From the NCBI GenBank assembly GCA_016490735.1, contig JAEMWC010000612.1, positions 171,001-235,000 on the forward strand: a stretch of 64,000 nt of DNA. Direction: 5' to 3'. Made by a program: the position numbers and the translations under genes. Positions 10,316-19,151 of this stretch are shown piece by piece. Below the pieces are notes generated by a model. The model was not told the DNA's origin. It worked only from the letters and a program-made list of their open reading frames with translations, and searched no databases. Origin of the DNA: Pachyseris speciosa (lineage: Eukaryota > Cnidaria > Anthozoa > Scleractinia > Pachyseridae). How positions within the stretch are numbered: the first letter of the stretch is position 1; every line of letters begins with the position of its first letter.

Positions 10316-13160
10316 CACATTATCAGTGTCAAAGGAAAATTAAGTGCTTTTGAATCAATCTGTATTTTGATGGACCCAAGATTGCCTCTAATTTGGTGTT
10401 TCCTTGATTTGGCCTTGGATGTGCAGCCAAAAAAACAAATCAGGATTTGTTTTTTCTGAAAAGGGATCTAAAAGCCCTTAGGACTAGACTATGTCTTCCT
10501 TCTTCAACGAAGTTACTGTAGCTGTGCAGGCTAACCTTGGGATACTGGAAAAGACACTTGCATGTAGAAAGTGTTTCCCATACATGGCCAGAACTAGGGA
10601 AGAATATTGCCAAAAATAAATACATTTTAACACATAAATGTACAGGAGTTTTCCAGAATTCTAATTAATAGCCAGGTGTGAGGGTCAGCTATATATTCTA
10701 TTTTCAGGATTTTCATTTGTTCATAAATAGATGTGTTACAAAAACTGTGTTGTGGCATAATAAATAGGCAATCCCCCCTCCCCCAGGTCAAGGACAAGTA
10801 AGGGGCCATGTTAAATGCCTTAGAGGTCACATTTATTTTTAGGGAACTCTTTATGGGTGAAAATATATTTCATGTAATATGTATACTTGAAAGATAAATG
10901 TATCTTTTATGAAACCATCCAACAGACAAGGTGGGGAAGGGGATGGCAAGTTTGAATAGAAAAGCTCAATGACCATATAGGATACAACCAAAAAATCCAT
11001 CAATAATAATGAAACTTTATTTGCACTTAAAAATTACTCAATGATGAGAAAAGGTACTGAAACGCTGTCTCATTGTAAAAGTAAAAATAATACTAAAAAA
11101 TATAATTATATCAGATAATCTTCAATTAAATGTGCCGAGTCAGTAGTCTAATTCATTACATCATTAAAAATCTTGTTCTCCAGACAGCAGCTACAGTAAG
11201 AACTTCTGGGTGGGCTAACAAAAATTAAGGTGGGACTATTGTTGAGGTTAAGCTTTCATCGGCCTTTTTCTAAGCCAACACTGAAATGATGATTCTTGAG
11301 AATCCGAACCTATATTATAAGTATCCTCTAAGCGGGTAATGTAAAGCTTAATTAAACTTGCAAGTTGTAACTGAGCTTCCTCTAAAAGAATCGATGTATG
11401 TATCCTTAGAAAGAGTTGTGTTATACAAAGGAAATCGCTCACAAGTTGGCTTCTACCGCATGTATGTGACTGTTTTCTGATTGTTGGTCGATTACCGTGG
11501 AATCGCCCCAATTGGTCCTGCTGAACGTGTTGACATGATCAACACCCGCCATTTTGTCCTGAAACCTCACGCAGGCGTAATCAGACCGGAACCAGGATTT
11601 TCTGGTTCCGGTTTTGGATTCTTCCAGAGCGTCCGTTGCCCGTTCCGCTGGATAAGGGTAACGTAGGCTCTGGGGACGAGATTGGTGAGCGCGCCAAATG
11701 ATGCCATAATTATAAATTATGCGCAGTAAGGATACGCCATGCAATAGGCTAGTTTTGAATTGTGGAAGAACAAAAGAACCAAGCGAGGTTCAGGGGAATA
11801 ATTTGCATGTTCTTTTGCTAACAGCAAAGGAAAACGAAAATGATTCCCCTGAACCTCGACGTGGTTCTTTTCTTTTCCAGAATTCGAAACTCGCCTATTG
11901 TGACGAATTAGCTTAAGTCAACAAGAATCAACTGTTGACCAACTTAACTACCTCGTAGTTGAAACATGCGTGTGCGGACGTCTACATAAACGTAATTAGC
12001 TCATTTTAAAACACCGAACGTTTTGGAAACCGATGACCATCAGAACTGTTAAATTGAACAGGTACACTTGACTTTCGTTTTGTGCTGGTAAAACCAGGCG
12101 TGTTATTTTAACAGTGGCTAGGATTTTGTTTTATGTACAGACAAGCCTTCACATGCTAAAATTAAGTGAAGCCAAAAGGAATTCAACTGTGGCAGCCAAT
12201 ATACAGGCAATGTGGTTAAATAACGGGAAGTTTGTTAAATTATGACGGTGAAAATAAAAACGTTAGGGATAATTTGGCACCGCTATGTGCCATTCTGGAA
12301 CTAAATTTAGATTAAGTCGACATGGGGACTGTATTCCACAAATTACAATTGCAATATGTTGACATGTGGCTCGTGTGGTAAAAGTATATATTAAGGCATC
12401 AGTCAGTTTTCCTTGAGTGATTATCGCCAGATGTAACTCTTAGAGCACGCACGAACTCTGCTGAAGGCTTATTTTGCTTCCAATAAAACGTTTGCGAGTG
12501 CTTAGAAGCTCAATTGGAAAAGGAAACTGCTTTGGAATCCTTACTCGGGTAAGTCATTTGAGCTGAATCAAATATAAATACTGTTGTTTCGTTGAGATAT
12601 TTTTGATCCTGATGTGGTGATCAACCCGTTACAAACAGTCAGCGGAATCAAAGTTGTTTAGAATCGTTGTTAGCGAAGTAAGGCTGTTGTCTAAACGGTT
12701 TCCATCTTCATGTTTCCTCGTAAATATTGTGAACTGAAAGATTCTAAAAACAGCCCTCCATGAAAGCAAGTTGATAAGAAAATAGGACCTTCAGTTGACG
12801 ACAAAGGAATCTTGCTGTTTTTAAGGTATAAGGATACCCGGATTTTGTCCCGAAATTGAAAATACCAGATTTTTCATGATCGAATCAGTTAGACTAGAAT
12901 GAACATTTTGCAAAAAAGAACGGGAAGAAAAGCTGTTTTGCTTTTTAAAAGAATTACGAAAAATTATTTTTGTGATGCTGTTATGGCTAATTATGCGCTG
13001 ACAAGTTTCTGCCAACAGTTCTGTCGCCGCTATAAGCTAATATTCACCGCAAGTCGCGTGTTTCATCACAAGCGTGCACCCAAGCCTCCCTTCTAATCGC
13101 CTTCGGTATCATTACTTTTTCGAAAAAAATTATCTTAGCTCTACTGTGTTTATTGTCGTG
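10316..13160. other. Intergenic, no supported gene apart from a hairpin
   Basis: Only short chance ORFs on either strand. The inverted repeat at 11757-11885 is listed separately. A smaller palindrome (GGAACCAG-GATTTT-CTGGTTCC) lies near 11592. Confidence 0.45.
11757..11885. repeat. Imperfect inverted repeat (hairpin), arms about 46 bp
   Basis: The left arm starts GAATTGTGGAAGAACAAAAG and includes GAGGTTCAGGGGAAT. The right arm includes ATTCCCCTGAACCTC and ends TCTTTTCCAGAATTC. The loop is about 35 bp. It may be a small foldback element; no target duplication was identified. Confidence 0.7.
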
Positions 13161-13325
13161 ATGTCCTCGCGAAAGCGCAAGAAAAAGTCGCGGTGTCCAT
13201 TTACATCGACAAGGGAGCCCAAACGGCGAAGGAGCGACAGAATACCCTTCAGCGATGACCGTGCACACAGTCTCGCTTCAATCGATTGCGGCTCATATTT
13301 TAATCAGGAAAAATTGTTAAAGTAA
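13161..13325 (+). CDS. Small basic protein, unknown (possible part of capsid cassette)
   Basis: A 54-codon ORF starting at an ATG. The N-terminal half is very basic (MSSRKRKKKSRCP, then EPKRRRSDR) and could be a nuclear localisation or nucleic-acid-binding tail. The C-terminal half is acidic to neutral. It lies on the same strand, about 400 bp upstream of the capsid-like gene. Core proteins of adenovirus-like particles are small and basic, so it might belong to that cassette, but that is only an inference. It could equally be a chance ORF. Confidence 0.3.
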   Translation: MSSRKRKKKSRCPFTSTREPKRRRSDRIPFSDDRAHSLASIDCGSYFNQEKLLK

Positions 13326-13735
13326 CTGGATGGCGAGAAGCTAGAAGAGAGTCATTTACTCTTTCACCATGAGGAGATTGTAACACCCAGTATTAGTACT
13401 AGTATCAAGCTGGGAAATGGTTTTCCGTCTTTTTCTCTATAAAATAAAATCTCGGTGAAGGGGGAACATTTTAAGCTCGTTTTCCCGCATCCTCCGACAG
13501 ATTAGGCTGCAAACCGGCACGAATGTTTTTAAAATACGTCCTTTGCAAAAAGCTGTCGGCTTTTTTGAAATTCGCTCCAGTTTAAATTTATGGCCTGTTT
13601 TGTGGAAGGATACGTGAACACTTTTAGTATCAATCTTAGGGGAGTGTAGGGAAAAAACGAAGAAAAAATGGAAAAATCGGAGACACCTCTTTGTACCAGG
13701 CAAACGGCATTCAAAAAATAGTTTTCATCAAAACC

Positions 13736-14648
13736 ATGTTGGAAGACTCCAAAGACTACGCGACGAGTGTGGCGGAAGACGAATTTTGGTATCTCGACAC
13801 CGCCGCCTCGACTGTGACAGCCCCCGCCACTGCCACCAACAAGGGAATTTTGGCGCGCCACAAACTTTCAAGGGGGGAGGGGGGGATTGTGACAACTGTA
13901 ATCCCTTTAAACGTTTTTCGTTCTTTGAGGAGCTTTGGAACAGACTTCTCCCCCCGTTGCAACTTGAGTTTGAAATTGAGTTGCAGGATGATGCTGAAAT
14001 GATTTACCAGAACGATGGCACGGCGCGACGAATCGTCGTCAAACGTTTCACCTTTGGGTGCCGAAAATGCCTTTCACGCCGGAAGTGCAAAAAAAGATGA
14101 ATGAGCAGTTTTTAAAACCGACGAAATGGACCTTTTTGCAAGAAATCTTGACCTATGCCACCCCTCAAAGAAACGCGAGCGGGCATTGGCAAATTTCCCT
14201 AGGTGTCAAAAACGCAAAACACGTTTTCATCTTCTTTCAGCAATCAAGGAAGCTGAACGCTCTGGACACGTTTGACCTCGATGGTGATAATTCGGCCAAA
14301 TTGAGCACTTGCCAACTGCAGTATGGGGCAGCTTACTACCCCGAGCTCGACTACGATGGCAGTGATTTAATTCGTATCCGCCGCGATTTAATTGAGTTTC
14401 GTTACAGGAAAAACGACCCCAACTCGGGCACCCAAACTAATCCAACCAACCATTCTTCTCTTTACCCCGTTATTTACTTCGACCTCCGTGCAACCAAAGA
14501 AAGTATGACGGGCGATGCGAAGAAAATGATTCTGCATTGCAAGTTGAATGAATCCTCCAACTCCTTTGATTTCATCATTTACGCGGCCTATTTAAATGAG
14601 GAGGAGGTTGTGATCAGGGCGGTTGGAAATGAGTTGGTTGTGGGTTGA
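13736..14648 (+). pseudogene. Capsid-like protein of a Polinton/adenovirus-like element, frameshifted
   Basis: Three consecutive open segments in three frames together have the size (about 300 residues) and order of one protein. Segment 1 starts at ATG 13736 and contains DEFWYLDTAAST and GILARHKL. Segment 2, about 13905-14050, contains NPFKRFSFFEELWN and QLEFEIELQDDAE. Segment 3, about 14052-14648, contains MPFTPEVQKK, KHVFIFFQQSRK, YYPELDYD and YPVIYFDLRA. I associate this pattern with jelly-roll-type capsid proteins of Polinton-like elements found in cnidarian genomes; this is recognition, not a search result. The breaks lie near 13901-13912 and 14048-14056. The next gene starts 20 bp after this stop, a viral-style spacing. 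Sequencing or assembly error remains possible for both shifts. Confidence 0.5.
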
Positions 14649-14667
14649 AATTCTTTTTCTTAAATAT

Positions 14668-15429
14668 ATGGCGACGCGGTACCATCCGTTTCAGATTGCT
14701 TTAACAGATGGTCAGAAAGACCGCCTGCGAAAGGCTGTTGCCACGCGGATGGCCATCTCTCTGCGCCTCAAACCCGAACAAATTGGGCGCGGCAATTCTC
14801 TTCTTTTAACTGCCACCCAAATCAATCGGTTGCGAAAAGCCGCCGCCGCAAATCGCGGTGTGGATTTAACAATCAGCAAAACACAAATGGCCAAACTTGC
14901 CCAAAGCGGTGGCAATCTTTTTTCCACGGCGTTTTCTCTGGCCTGGCCGTTGCTTGTGCCCGCAGCAAAGGCTGGCGCCAAAGCCTTGGCAACTGCGGGG
15001 CTCTCTTTTGCCACCGACAAAATTTTGAAAAAGATTTTCGGGAAGGGGTACGGCCCGAGGGAGGTGGAACTTTACCATTTGACGCAAAGGTTGACTCCGG
15101 CACAGAAACAGGCGGTTGAAAAATACTTGGTTGGCAGGGGGATGGTTCGGGGCGGCGGAAGCGCACAGTATGGCGGGTTTTTGGGAATGCTGGCTTCCAT
15201 CGGCGTCTCCATCGCCATCGACCTTTTGAAAAAGGTGTTTGGAAAGGGGATGCAAGTCGGCCCTTCCCGTTCGAGACGCTCAGTGCCCCTTCCGCCTCCC
15301 CCGCCCCAAAGCGGGCAAGGGATGCAAATTAAATCCTCAATAAAAAAATGTACCGTATCCCTTACTGCGGTGATGATGTTTTGCAGTTGGGCGTTTTTTC
15401 TTGTTTCCTCATGTCGTGCTTGCAAGTGA
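14668..15429 (+). CDS. Minor-capsid-like protein with two hydrophobic modules
   Basis: 253 codons from ATG 14668, whose start sits in AAATATATGGCG. Residues 10-80 hold a repeated pattern (ALTDGQKDRLRKA, LLLTATQINRLRKAAA, LTISKTQMAKLAQSGGNL). A hydrophobic, Ala/Gly-rich segment spans about 85-114 and ends KKIFGKG at 121-127. A second Gly-rich hydrophobic segment spans about 168-187 and ends KKVFGKG at 188-194. A basic patch (RSRRS) and a proline run follow. The double hydrophobic design and its position just after a capsid-like gene resemble adenovirus pX/pVI-like minor capsid proteins of Polinton-type elements; this is an inference. The frame is intact, but the last ~30 residues look atypical, so a late frameshift is possible. 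AATAAA occurs at 15339-15344, inside the ORF end. Confidence 0.6.
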   Translation: MATRYHPFQIALTDGQKDRLRKAVATRMAISLRLKPEQIGRGNSLLLTATQINRLRKAAAANRGVDLTISKTQMAKLAQSGGNLFSTAFSLAWPLLVPAAKAGAKALATAGLSFATDKILKKIFGKGYGPREVELYHLTQRLTPAQKQAVEKYLVGRGMVRGGGSAQYGGFLGMLASIGVSIAIDLLKKVFGKGMQVGPSRSRRSVPLPPPPPQSGQGMQIKSSIKKCTVSLTAVMMFCSWAFFLVSSCRACK

Positions 15430-15467
15430 ACAAACACGGTTATAGACTGGTCAAAAATTTGCTTTGA
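15348..15467 (+). CDS. Tiny ORF overlapping the end of the minor-capsid-like gene
   Basis: 39 codons (MYRIPYCGDDVLQ...) with a hydrophobic middle, in a different frame from the overlapping gene. It starts directly after the AATAAA-like run. No function is recognised and it may be chance. Confidence 0.2.
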   Translation: MYRIPYCGDDVLQLGVFSCFLMSCLQVNKHGYRLVKNLL

Positions 15468-15515
15468 GGGGCGACCGCTGCTTTCCATATAATTTTACAA
15501 AAAAATTCGTTACTG

Positions 15516-15677
15516 TTAACCCTTTTTTTTCTTCAACCTACAAGGGGCACCCATTTCGTTGACAACACGTTGAAATTCGGCGCGAACTTCTTCCTCTATT
15601 GTTCGGGGCCGTCCTTGTATTTTACTTGCAATGGGCACCACCCACCAACACATTGCGAGCAGTAATGTGGCAACCAT
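15516..15677 (-). CDS. Small single-pass membrane protein, unknown
   Basis: An ORF of 53 codons from ATG 15677. It begins MVATLLLAMCWWVVPIASK, a clear hydrophobic segment, followed by a charged helix-like tail (RTIEEEVRAEFQRVVNEM) and a basic end (RLKKKKG). The frame is open further upstream without an ATG. It overlaps the 3' part of the Cys-rich gene in another frame, typical of compact viral genomes. No family is recognised. Confidence 0.45.
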   Translation of the reverse strand: MVATLLLAMCWWVVPIASKIQGRPRTIEEEVRAEFQRVVNEMGAPCRLKKKKG

Positions 15678-15934
15678 GGGTATGTATTTATCCGCCACTT
15701 TTCTTTAAATGCCCCGATGGTTTCACCTGGCCACAGTAACTTGTGCGTTCTGTTTTTCAGCATGCACGCGAGGCAGAAACCGTTGCGCCGGCAATCGGAG
15801 CATTTGCCGCATACAGTCATTAGTGTGTAACAACTTTCTATTCGGCAGAACGGCGCGCCGGCAAAAAAAGAGCGCAGCTCGGTGTGCACTGCTCCCCAAT
15901 TCTGTTTCGGGTGGCTCATATTTTGTTGGCGCAT
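15596..15934 (-). CDS. Cys-rich small protein, paralogue B
   Basis: 112 codons from ATG 15934 (MRQQNMSHPKQNW). It aligns with the next upstream gene: both contain APFC-IE-CYT-MT-CGKC--C-RNG-C-A-MLKNR-H-LL, giving about seven conserved cysteines that could bind zinc. A TATATAAA sequence lies about 25-35 bp upstream of the ATG, overlapping the end of paralogue A. After about residue 82 the two proteins diverge and this one runs into a Cys/Trp-rich tail overlapping the small membrane ORF. The tail may be read-through after a lost stop. Function unknown. Confidence 0.5.
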   Translation of the reverse strand: MRQQNMSHPKQNWGAVHTELRSFFAGAPFCRIESCYTLMTVCGKCSDCRRNGFCLACMLKNRTHKLLWPGETIGAFKEKWRINTYPWLPHYCSQCVGGWCPLQVKYKDGPEQ

Positions 15935-15957
15935 AAGTTCAATTAATAAGCACGGCT

Positions 15958-15967
15958 TTATATAACT
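15958..15967 (-). promoter_or_regulatory. TATA-box-like sequence before Cys-rich paralogue B
   Basis: Minus strand GTTATATAAA, ending about 25 bp before the ATG at 15934. It overlaps the stop codon of paralogue A. Confidence 0.4.
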
Positions 15968-16275
15968 TTCCACCACCTCTCTTCAAAATCCTCAACGGAG
16001 TCATCAAGTTCTAACAAATTGTGTTCCCTGTTTTTCAACATACGGGCAACACAAAGCCCGTTGCGGTAGCAGTGTCTGCATTTACCACATGTTGTCATCT
16101 TGGTGTAGCAACCTTCAATTTCACAAAAGGGCGCGTTGTTAAACCAACAGCGCAAATCCATGTGCACTTCGGCCCACTCCGTTTTTTTGTCTTGAATACG
16201 GGCTTTCATTGTTTTATGAAGAATGATTTCTCTCAACTCTGGCGGGAGCTGGTTGACCATGTACAACAGGTCCAT
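15958..16275 (-). CDS. Cys-rich small protein, paralogue A
   Basis: 105 codons starting at ATG 16275, which is embedded in TATATATGGACC. Cysteines are at 43, 51, 56, 63, 66, 69 and 75; the cluster CYTKMTTCGKCRHCYRNGLC suggests one or two zinc-binding loops. The N-terminus is a Leu-rich helix (PPELREIILHKTMKARI) and the C-terminus is acidic. It is a tandem paralogue of the gene just downstream (15596-15934). The CAATTGAAG element lies about 23 bp before its ATG. I recognise no named family. A DNA- or RNA-binding or ubiquitin-ligase-like zinc protein is possible but unproven. Confidence 0.6.
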   Translation of the reverse strand: MDLLYMVNQLPPELREIILHKTMKARIQDKKTEWAEVHMDLRCWFNNAPFCEIEGCYTKMTTCGKCRHCYRNGLCVARMLKNREHNLLELDDSVEDFEERWWKVI

Positions 16276-16296
16276 ATATACATGTAAATACTTTTC

Positions 16297-16305
16297 TTCA
16301 ATTGG
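16297..16305 (-). promoter_or_regulatory. CAATTGAAG element before Cys-rich paralogue A
   Basis: Minus strand CCAATTGAA, followed by GAAAAGTATTTACATG and then TATATATGG containing the start of paralogue A. The TGA of the element is the stop codon of the upstream gene (16298-17704). Confidence 0.5.
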
Positions 16306-17704
16306 GGTTTTTGCCTAAAAGCTCCTCTTCAACTCCTAATAAGTCTTCATAAACCATTTTAATAATATCGTATTTAGTGATAATTCTCTCAACATGGGGT
16401 TTAATGTTTTTAACCACATAATCCAAAGATACCAATAAAGGTAACACCCGGTCTTGGTCAATTAAAGCTCTTCCTGTATATTGTTTTTTCATTAACCAAC
16501 ATCTTAATTTTTGCCAATCTTTTTCTTCATCTGAAGCGGGGTTTATAGCCGCACCAAAATAATCAAACAAATAATCCAACTGCTTACGTGCCGCTTCAAG
16601 CGTTTTTACTGATCTTTCTATATCATGCGCAAAATTGCAAGGTAGCTCATTTAAAATGTTCCCCGTGTATTCGCTAATTTGTTTCCTCCTTTTTTCTTCC
16701 TTTTCTTCAAGTTTTTGTTTATTTTCTACCCTTTGAATATAAGTTTCCTTATTATTTGCTGCGCTGTCACTTTCAAACGGCGAATCTATTGTAGAGCCGC
16801 CGTCAGAAACATTATCAACAGGCGACAATTGGGGCGCCGGTTGGGGCACAAAGGCCTTTACGCGCGATACAAGTTCTCTTAGGCATCGTTTACACGGACG
16901 CGGTTTCAAATCGACACGGTTTCATGACCTCGAAACCGCATCAAAAACGACACGGTTTCAAAGTGTTTACACGGAACCTATCCAACCGTTTACGTAATGG
17001 CGATCTCGTTCTCAGGCATTCTTTTGGAAGCATTTACCCGTCCAAAAAGTTGTCCCATCAAACACGAGTTCTTCCAGGCCGAATCCAGAATCGTCGTTTT
17101 GCTTTCTCTTCGTTACTCTGGAGCGTATCGACGAAAAAGTCAACATTTCAAGACATCTCTGCCTGTTATTACGATATGCCTCTTGGTTTATAGAGAGTAA
17201 AATGTATGAAAGCTGAAAAAAACGAACTTAAATTGTGATTGTGCAAAAAAGCGCTATACTCCGTGCGAAGTTCACCATGTTTACCCTTCGCGAGCCAGTC
17301 AATTTCGCACCAAAATAAGTAGCCGTTTTCAAATCGATGCGGTTTCGCCGTTTACACGACCAATGAAACCGTATCGTTTTGAAAACGCTCCACTTTTGAA
17401 ATCGTTTTCAAAACGACCCGGTTCTGATAACGAACTCGACCGGCGCCGTGTAAACGAAAGGTGTAACCGCATCGAAACCGATGCGGTTACAAATGAAACC
17501 GCGTCCGTGTAAACAGTGCCTTACTTTCAAAAAATCTCGCTCATCTTGGCACCAATTATATTCTAATAAGACTTCTACCTCCTCAATTAATTCTTGAAGA
17601 GAAAGATTTCTTAATCGGGCGTTTTCTTTATTAAGAACAAAGGGTTTTATAGGTATATGCCTAATGGGTCCTGTTCGTTTTAAAACAATTTCGGGTGCCT
17701 CCAT
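16298..17704 (-). pseudogene. Helical/coiled-coil protein gene, split by a MITE
   Basis: The gene starts at ATG 17704 (MEAPEIVLKRTGPIRH), just after TATATATATAGCGGCCAGCG. It runs open to the MITE boundary at 17520 and resumes in open frame on the far side (below 16882), ending at 16298. The second part has a Lys/Glu-rich coiled coil (ENKQKLEEKEEKRRKQ), then a helical domain with KTLEAARKQLDYLFDYFG and KPHVERIITKYDIIKMVYED. The insertion would destroy the protein unless spliced. No family is recognised. The gene lies in the same-strand cluster as its neighbours and its stop overlaps the CAATTGA element of the next gene. Confidence 0.55.
16882..17520. mobile_element. Harbinger-type MITE inserted in a cassette gene
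   Basis: A 639-bp element. The left end reads GGCATCGTTTACACGGACGC; the right end read in reverse reads GGCACTGTTTACACGGACGC, so the TIRs match with two mismatches and continue into CGGTTTCA. TTA flanks it on both sides (16879-16881 and 17521-17523). The interior carries further inverted words built on AAACCG and CGGTTTC. It has no transposase ORF. The TSD and the GTTTACA-type terminus fit PIF/Harbinger non-autonomous elements. Confidence 0.9.
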
Positions 17705-17757
17705 TTCGCTGGCCGCTATATATATATAGAAAAAAAATGTTTTCAACAAAAATAAAA

Positions 17758-17922
17758 TTAATAAACTGTATCATAAAATCCCTCTTCTACTAACCATTTA
17801 TCCATGTATTCCCTTTCCCGCAACGGCAATGTGTATCTTACCCTTATATACAAATATACACACTCGTCTGTAAAATAGTCATCTTTTGTGTTTTTTATGA
17901 ACCGCCAGGGCGCTATATCTTT
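17758..17922 (-). pseudogene. Short open frame without ATG at its start
   Basis: A 54-codon open frame runs from directly after the stop of the gene at 17923-18126 to a TAA at 17758. The translation looks protein-like (DIAPWRFIKNTKDDYF, then LPLREREYMDKWLVEEGFYD), but its only Met lies near the end. It begins at AAGATATAGCGCCC, resembling the TATATGGCGCCC leader of neighbouring genes. It may be a decayed small gene of the cluster. Confidence 0.3.
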
Positions 17923-18126
17923 TTAAAGCAAATTTTGCACGTTTTCAAGTTGTTTTTCGGGGCAGTAGCGGTTTTCGTGTTTCAATTCATTGTTTAGCTC
18001 CTGACAGATGTTGTGCCGCAGTTGAAAATCAGTCAGCACGGTTGTTACTGTGTGTGCGGTGGTGGTTGATTTTGCCAACCAGTTTGGGAATTTTGGGTGT
18101 GAAACAATACAGCCCATCCTATACAT
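17923..18126 (-). CDS. Small protein of the minus-strand cluster, unknown
   Basis: 67 codons from ATG 18126 (MYRMGCIVSHPKFPNWLAK). The ATG in the upstream TATATGGCGCCC cannot be the start because it meets the TGA of AATTGA within four codons, so the later Met is preferred. The C-terminal half is helical and polar (LRHNICQELNNELKHENRYC). CAATTGAAG lies about 14-22 bp upstream. No family is recognised. Confidence 0.4.
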   Translation of the reverse strand: MYRMGCIVSHPKFPNWLAKSTTTAHTVTTVLTDFQLRHNICQELNNELKHENRYCPEKQLENVQNLL

Positions 18127-18139
18127 TGTTACACGTTTC

Positions 18140-18230
18140 TTCAATTGGTGGGTTGGGATTGTTTCTGCGCGCCATCCTTCAATTCCCGGGCGCCATATAC
18201 CGCCGCGCACACACCCCCCTCTTCAATTGG
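18140..18230 (-). promoter_or_regulatory. Leader/promoter module before the gene at 17923-18126
   Basis: In minus-strand order: GCCAATTGAAG (18221-18230), TATATGGCGCCC (about 18187-18198), GGAATTGAAGG (about 18176-18186) and ACCAATTGAAG (18140-18149). The shared core AATTGAAG therefore occurs three times in 90 bp. Confidence 0.5.
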
Positions 18231-18236
18231 CAGCAC

Positions 18237-18612
18237 TTAATCGGTGTGTTTTCCTTCCACATAATTTCGCACTACTTCGTTTTGTACTTTCATTCTGGTT
18301 ATAATTTTTGAAAGTCTTGGGTAAACAAATTCGTTAAGTTGGAGGAATTCATTTAAAAGATTTTCCAATTTTTCTGAACACTTTGTCATTCTATCTGTGT
18401 CAACTGTTTCTGGGTACTCTCTTTTTTGCTGAAATGATGTAGCCAATTTCGTTTTCCATCAATTCAAGTTGTCTTTTTGCTTGAATAAAACAATAAACGT
18501 CATTGTTATATTTGTTATAAGCTGCTATCATTAAAGCACCTGCTTCTTTTTCAAGATTTTTCCGCTCGTGCAAACGCAAAAGTGCCGCCGCTACAGACCC
18601 TGGCGCTTCCAT
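18237..18612 (-). pseudogene. Helical protein gene with a frameshift at an A-run
   Basis: The frame starts at ATG 18612 (MEAPGSVAAALLRLHERKN), runs through EAGALMIAAYNKYNNDVYCF and ELMENEIGYIISA, then stops at 18400. From the A-run near 18440-18452 a second frame continues with REYPETVDTDRMTKCSEKL and LQLNEFVYPRLSKIITRM to 18237. The composition matches across the break, suggesting one ~125-residue all-helical protein disrupted by a 1-base change. It shares the MEAP start with the gene at 17704. No family is recognised. Homopolymer assembly error is an alternative. Confidence 0.45.
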
Positions 18613-18637
18613 AACACTTGCACGCTCCACCCCTTCC

Positions 18638-18718
18638 TTCAATTGGCGGGCCGCCATATACACCCACACTTTTTTGCGCCGACAAAAAATAATTATTTAC
18701 CCCCGTGCAACCCACCCC
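18638..18718 (-). promoter_or_regulatory. Bipartite promoter/leader module before the 18612 gene
   Basis: Minus strand: a distal box (18678-18718) containing GTTGCACGGGGGTAAATAAT and TATTTTTTGTCGGC, then 17 bp later TATATGGCGGCCC and GCCAATTGAAGG (18638-18661). The same distal box and leader occur before the gene at 18734-19132. Confidence 0.6.
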
Positions 18719-18733
18719 AAAATCTTGAGCATT

Positions 18734-19132
18734 CTATATGTTTGCCAATATTTTTTCTTGCTCTTTTACCGCAAGTGCCGCAAGTTTTCGATTAACAATT
18801 AAAATGCGCAAACGCATTTTTTCATCAACTTGCTGTGGAATCATTTTCACATGGTCCACCAAATTATGATAAGCGTTATAAAAAGGGTCGGAAGCGCATC
18901 CACTACCCTCTTCCCAATTTTCTATCAATTCATCAACAGTTTCTTCATACATTTTAAGACTTTCTTCAATTTTTTCTTTATTTTGTTTGTTTAGTCCGTT
19001 AGCTACTTGCCCAATCGTAAATCTTCCAAACGAATCAGACCCCAGTTGAAGTAAACTCAAAATGGGTTTATAATAGGGTTTGTTTTCATCAAAAGTTGTT
19101 TGATCACTCTTGGCGGACGGCACTTCTGCCAT
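18734..19132 (-). CDS. Helical protein of the minus-strand cluster, unknown
   Basis: 132 codons from ATG 19132 (MAEVPSAKSDQTTFDENKP). An in-frame ATG 39 bases further up lies inside the shared leader and would add MAAHQLKKSGECC; because the leader is conserved before genes in other frames, I prefer the second Met. The protein is polar and helical: NKQNKEKIEESLKMYEETVD, VDHVKMIPQQVDEKMRLRIL, KLAALAVKEQEKILANI. It is the first and best-preserved gene of the convergent cluster. No family or catalytic motif is seen. Confidence 0.5.
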   Translation of the reverse strand: MAEVPSAKSDQTTFDENKPYYKPILSLLQLGSDSFGRFTIGQVANGLNKQNKEKIEESLKMYEETVDELIENWEEGSGCASDPFYNAYHNLVDHVKMIPQQVDEKMRLRILIVNRKLAALAVKEQEKILANI

Positions 19133-19151
19133 ACAACACTCTCCGCTTTTC

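Noticed and set aside
14712..15488. Minus-strand ORFs opposite the minor-capsid-like gene
   Set aside because: Shadows of a GC-richer coding strand; no motif, and the plus-strand frame has clear protein structure.
17408..17523. C-terminal coding extension within the MITE
   Set aside because: The frame runs by chance into the transposable element; the true gene continues beyond it.
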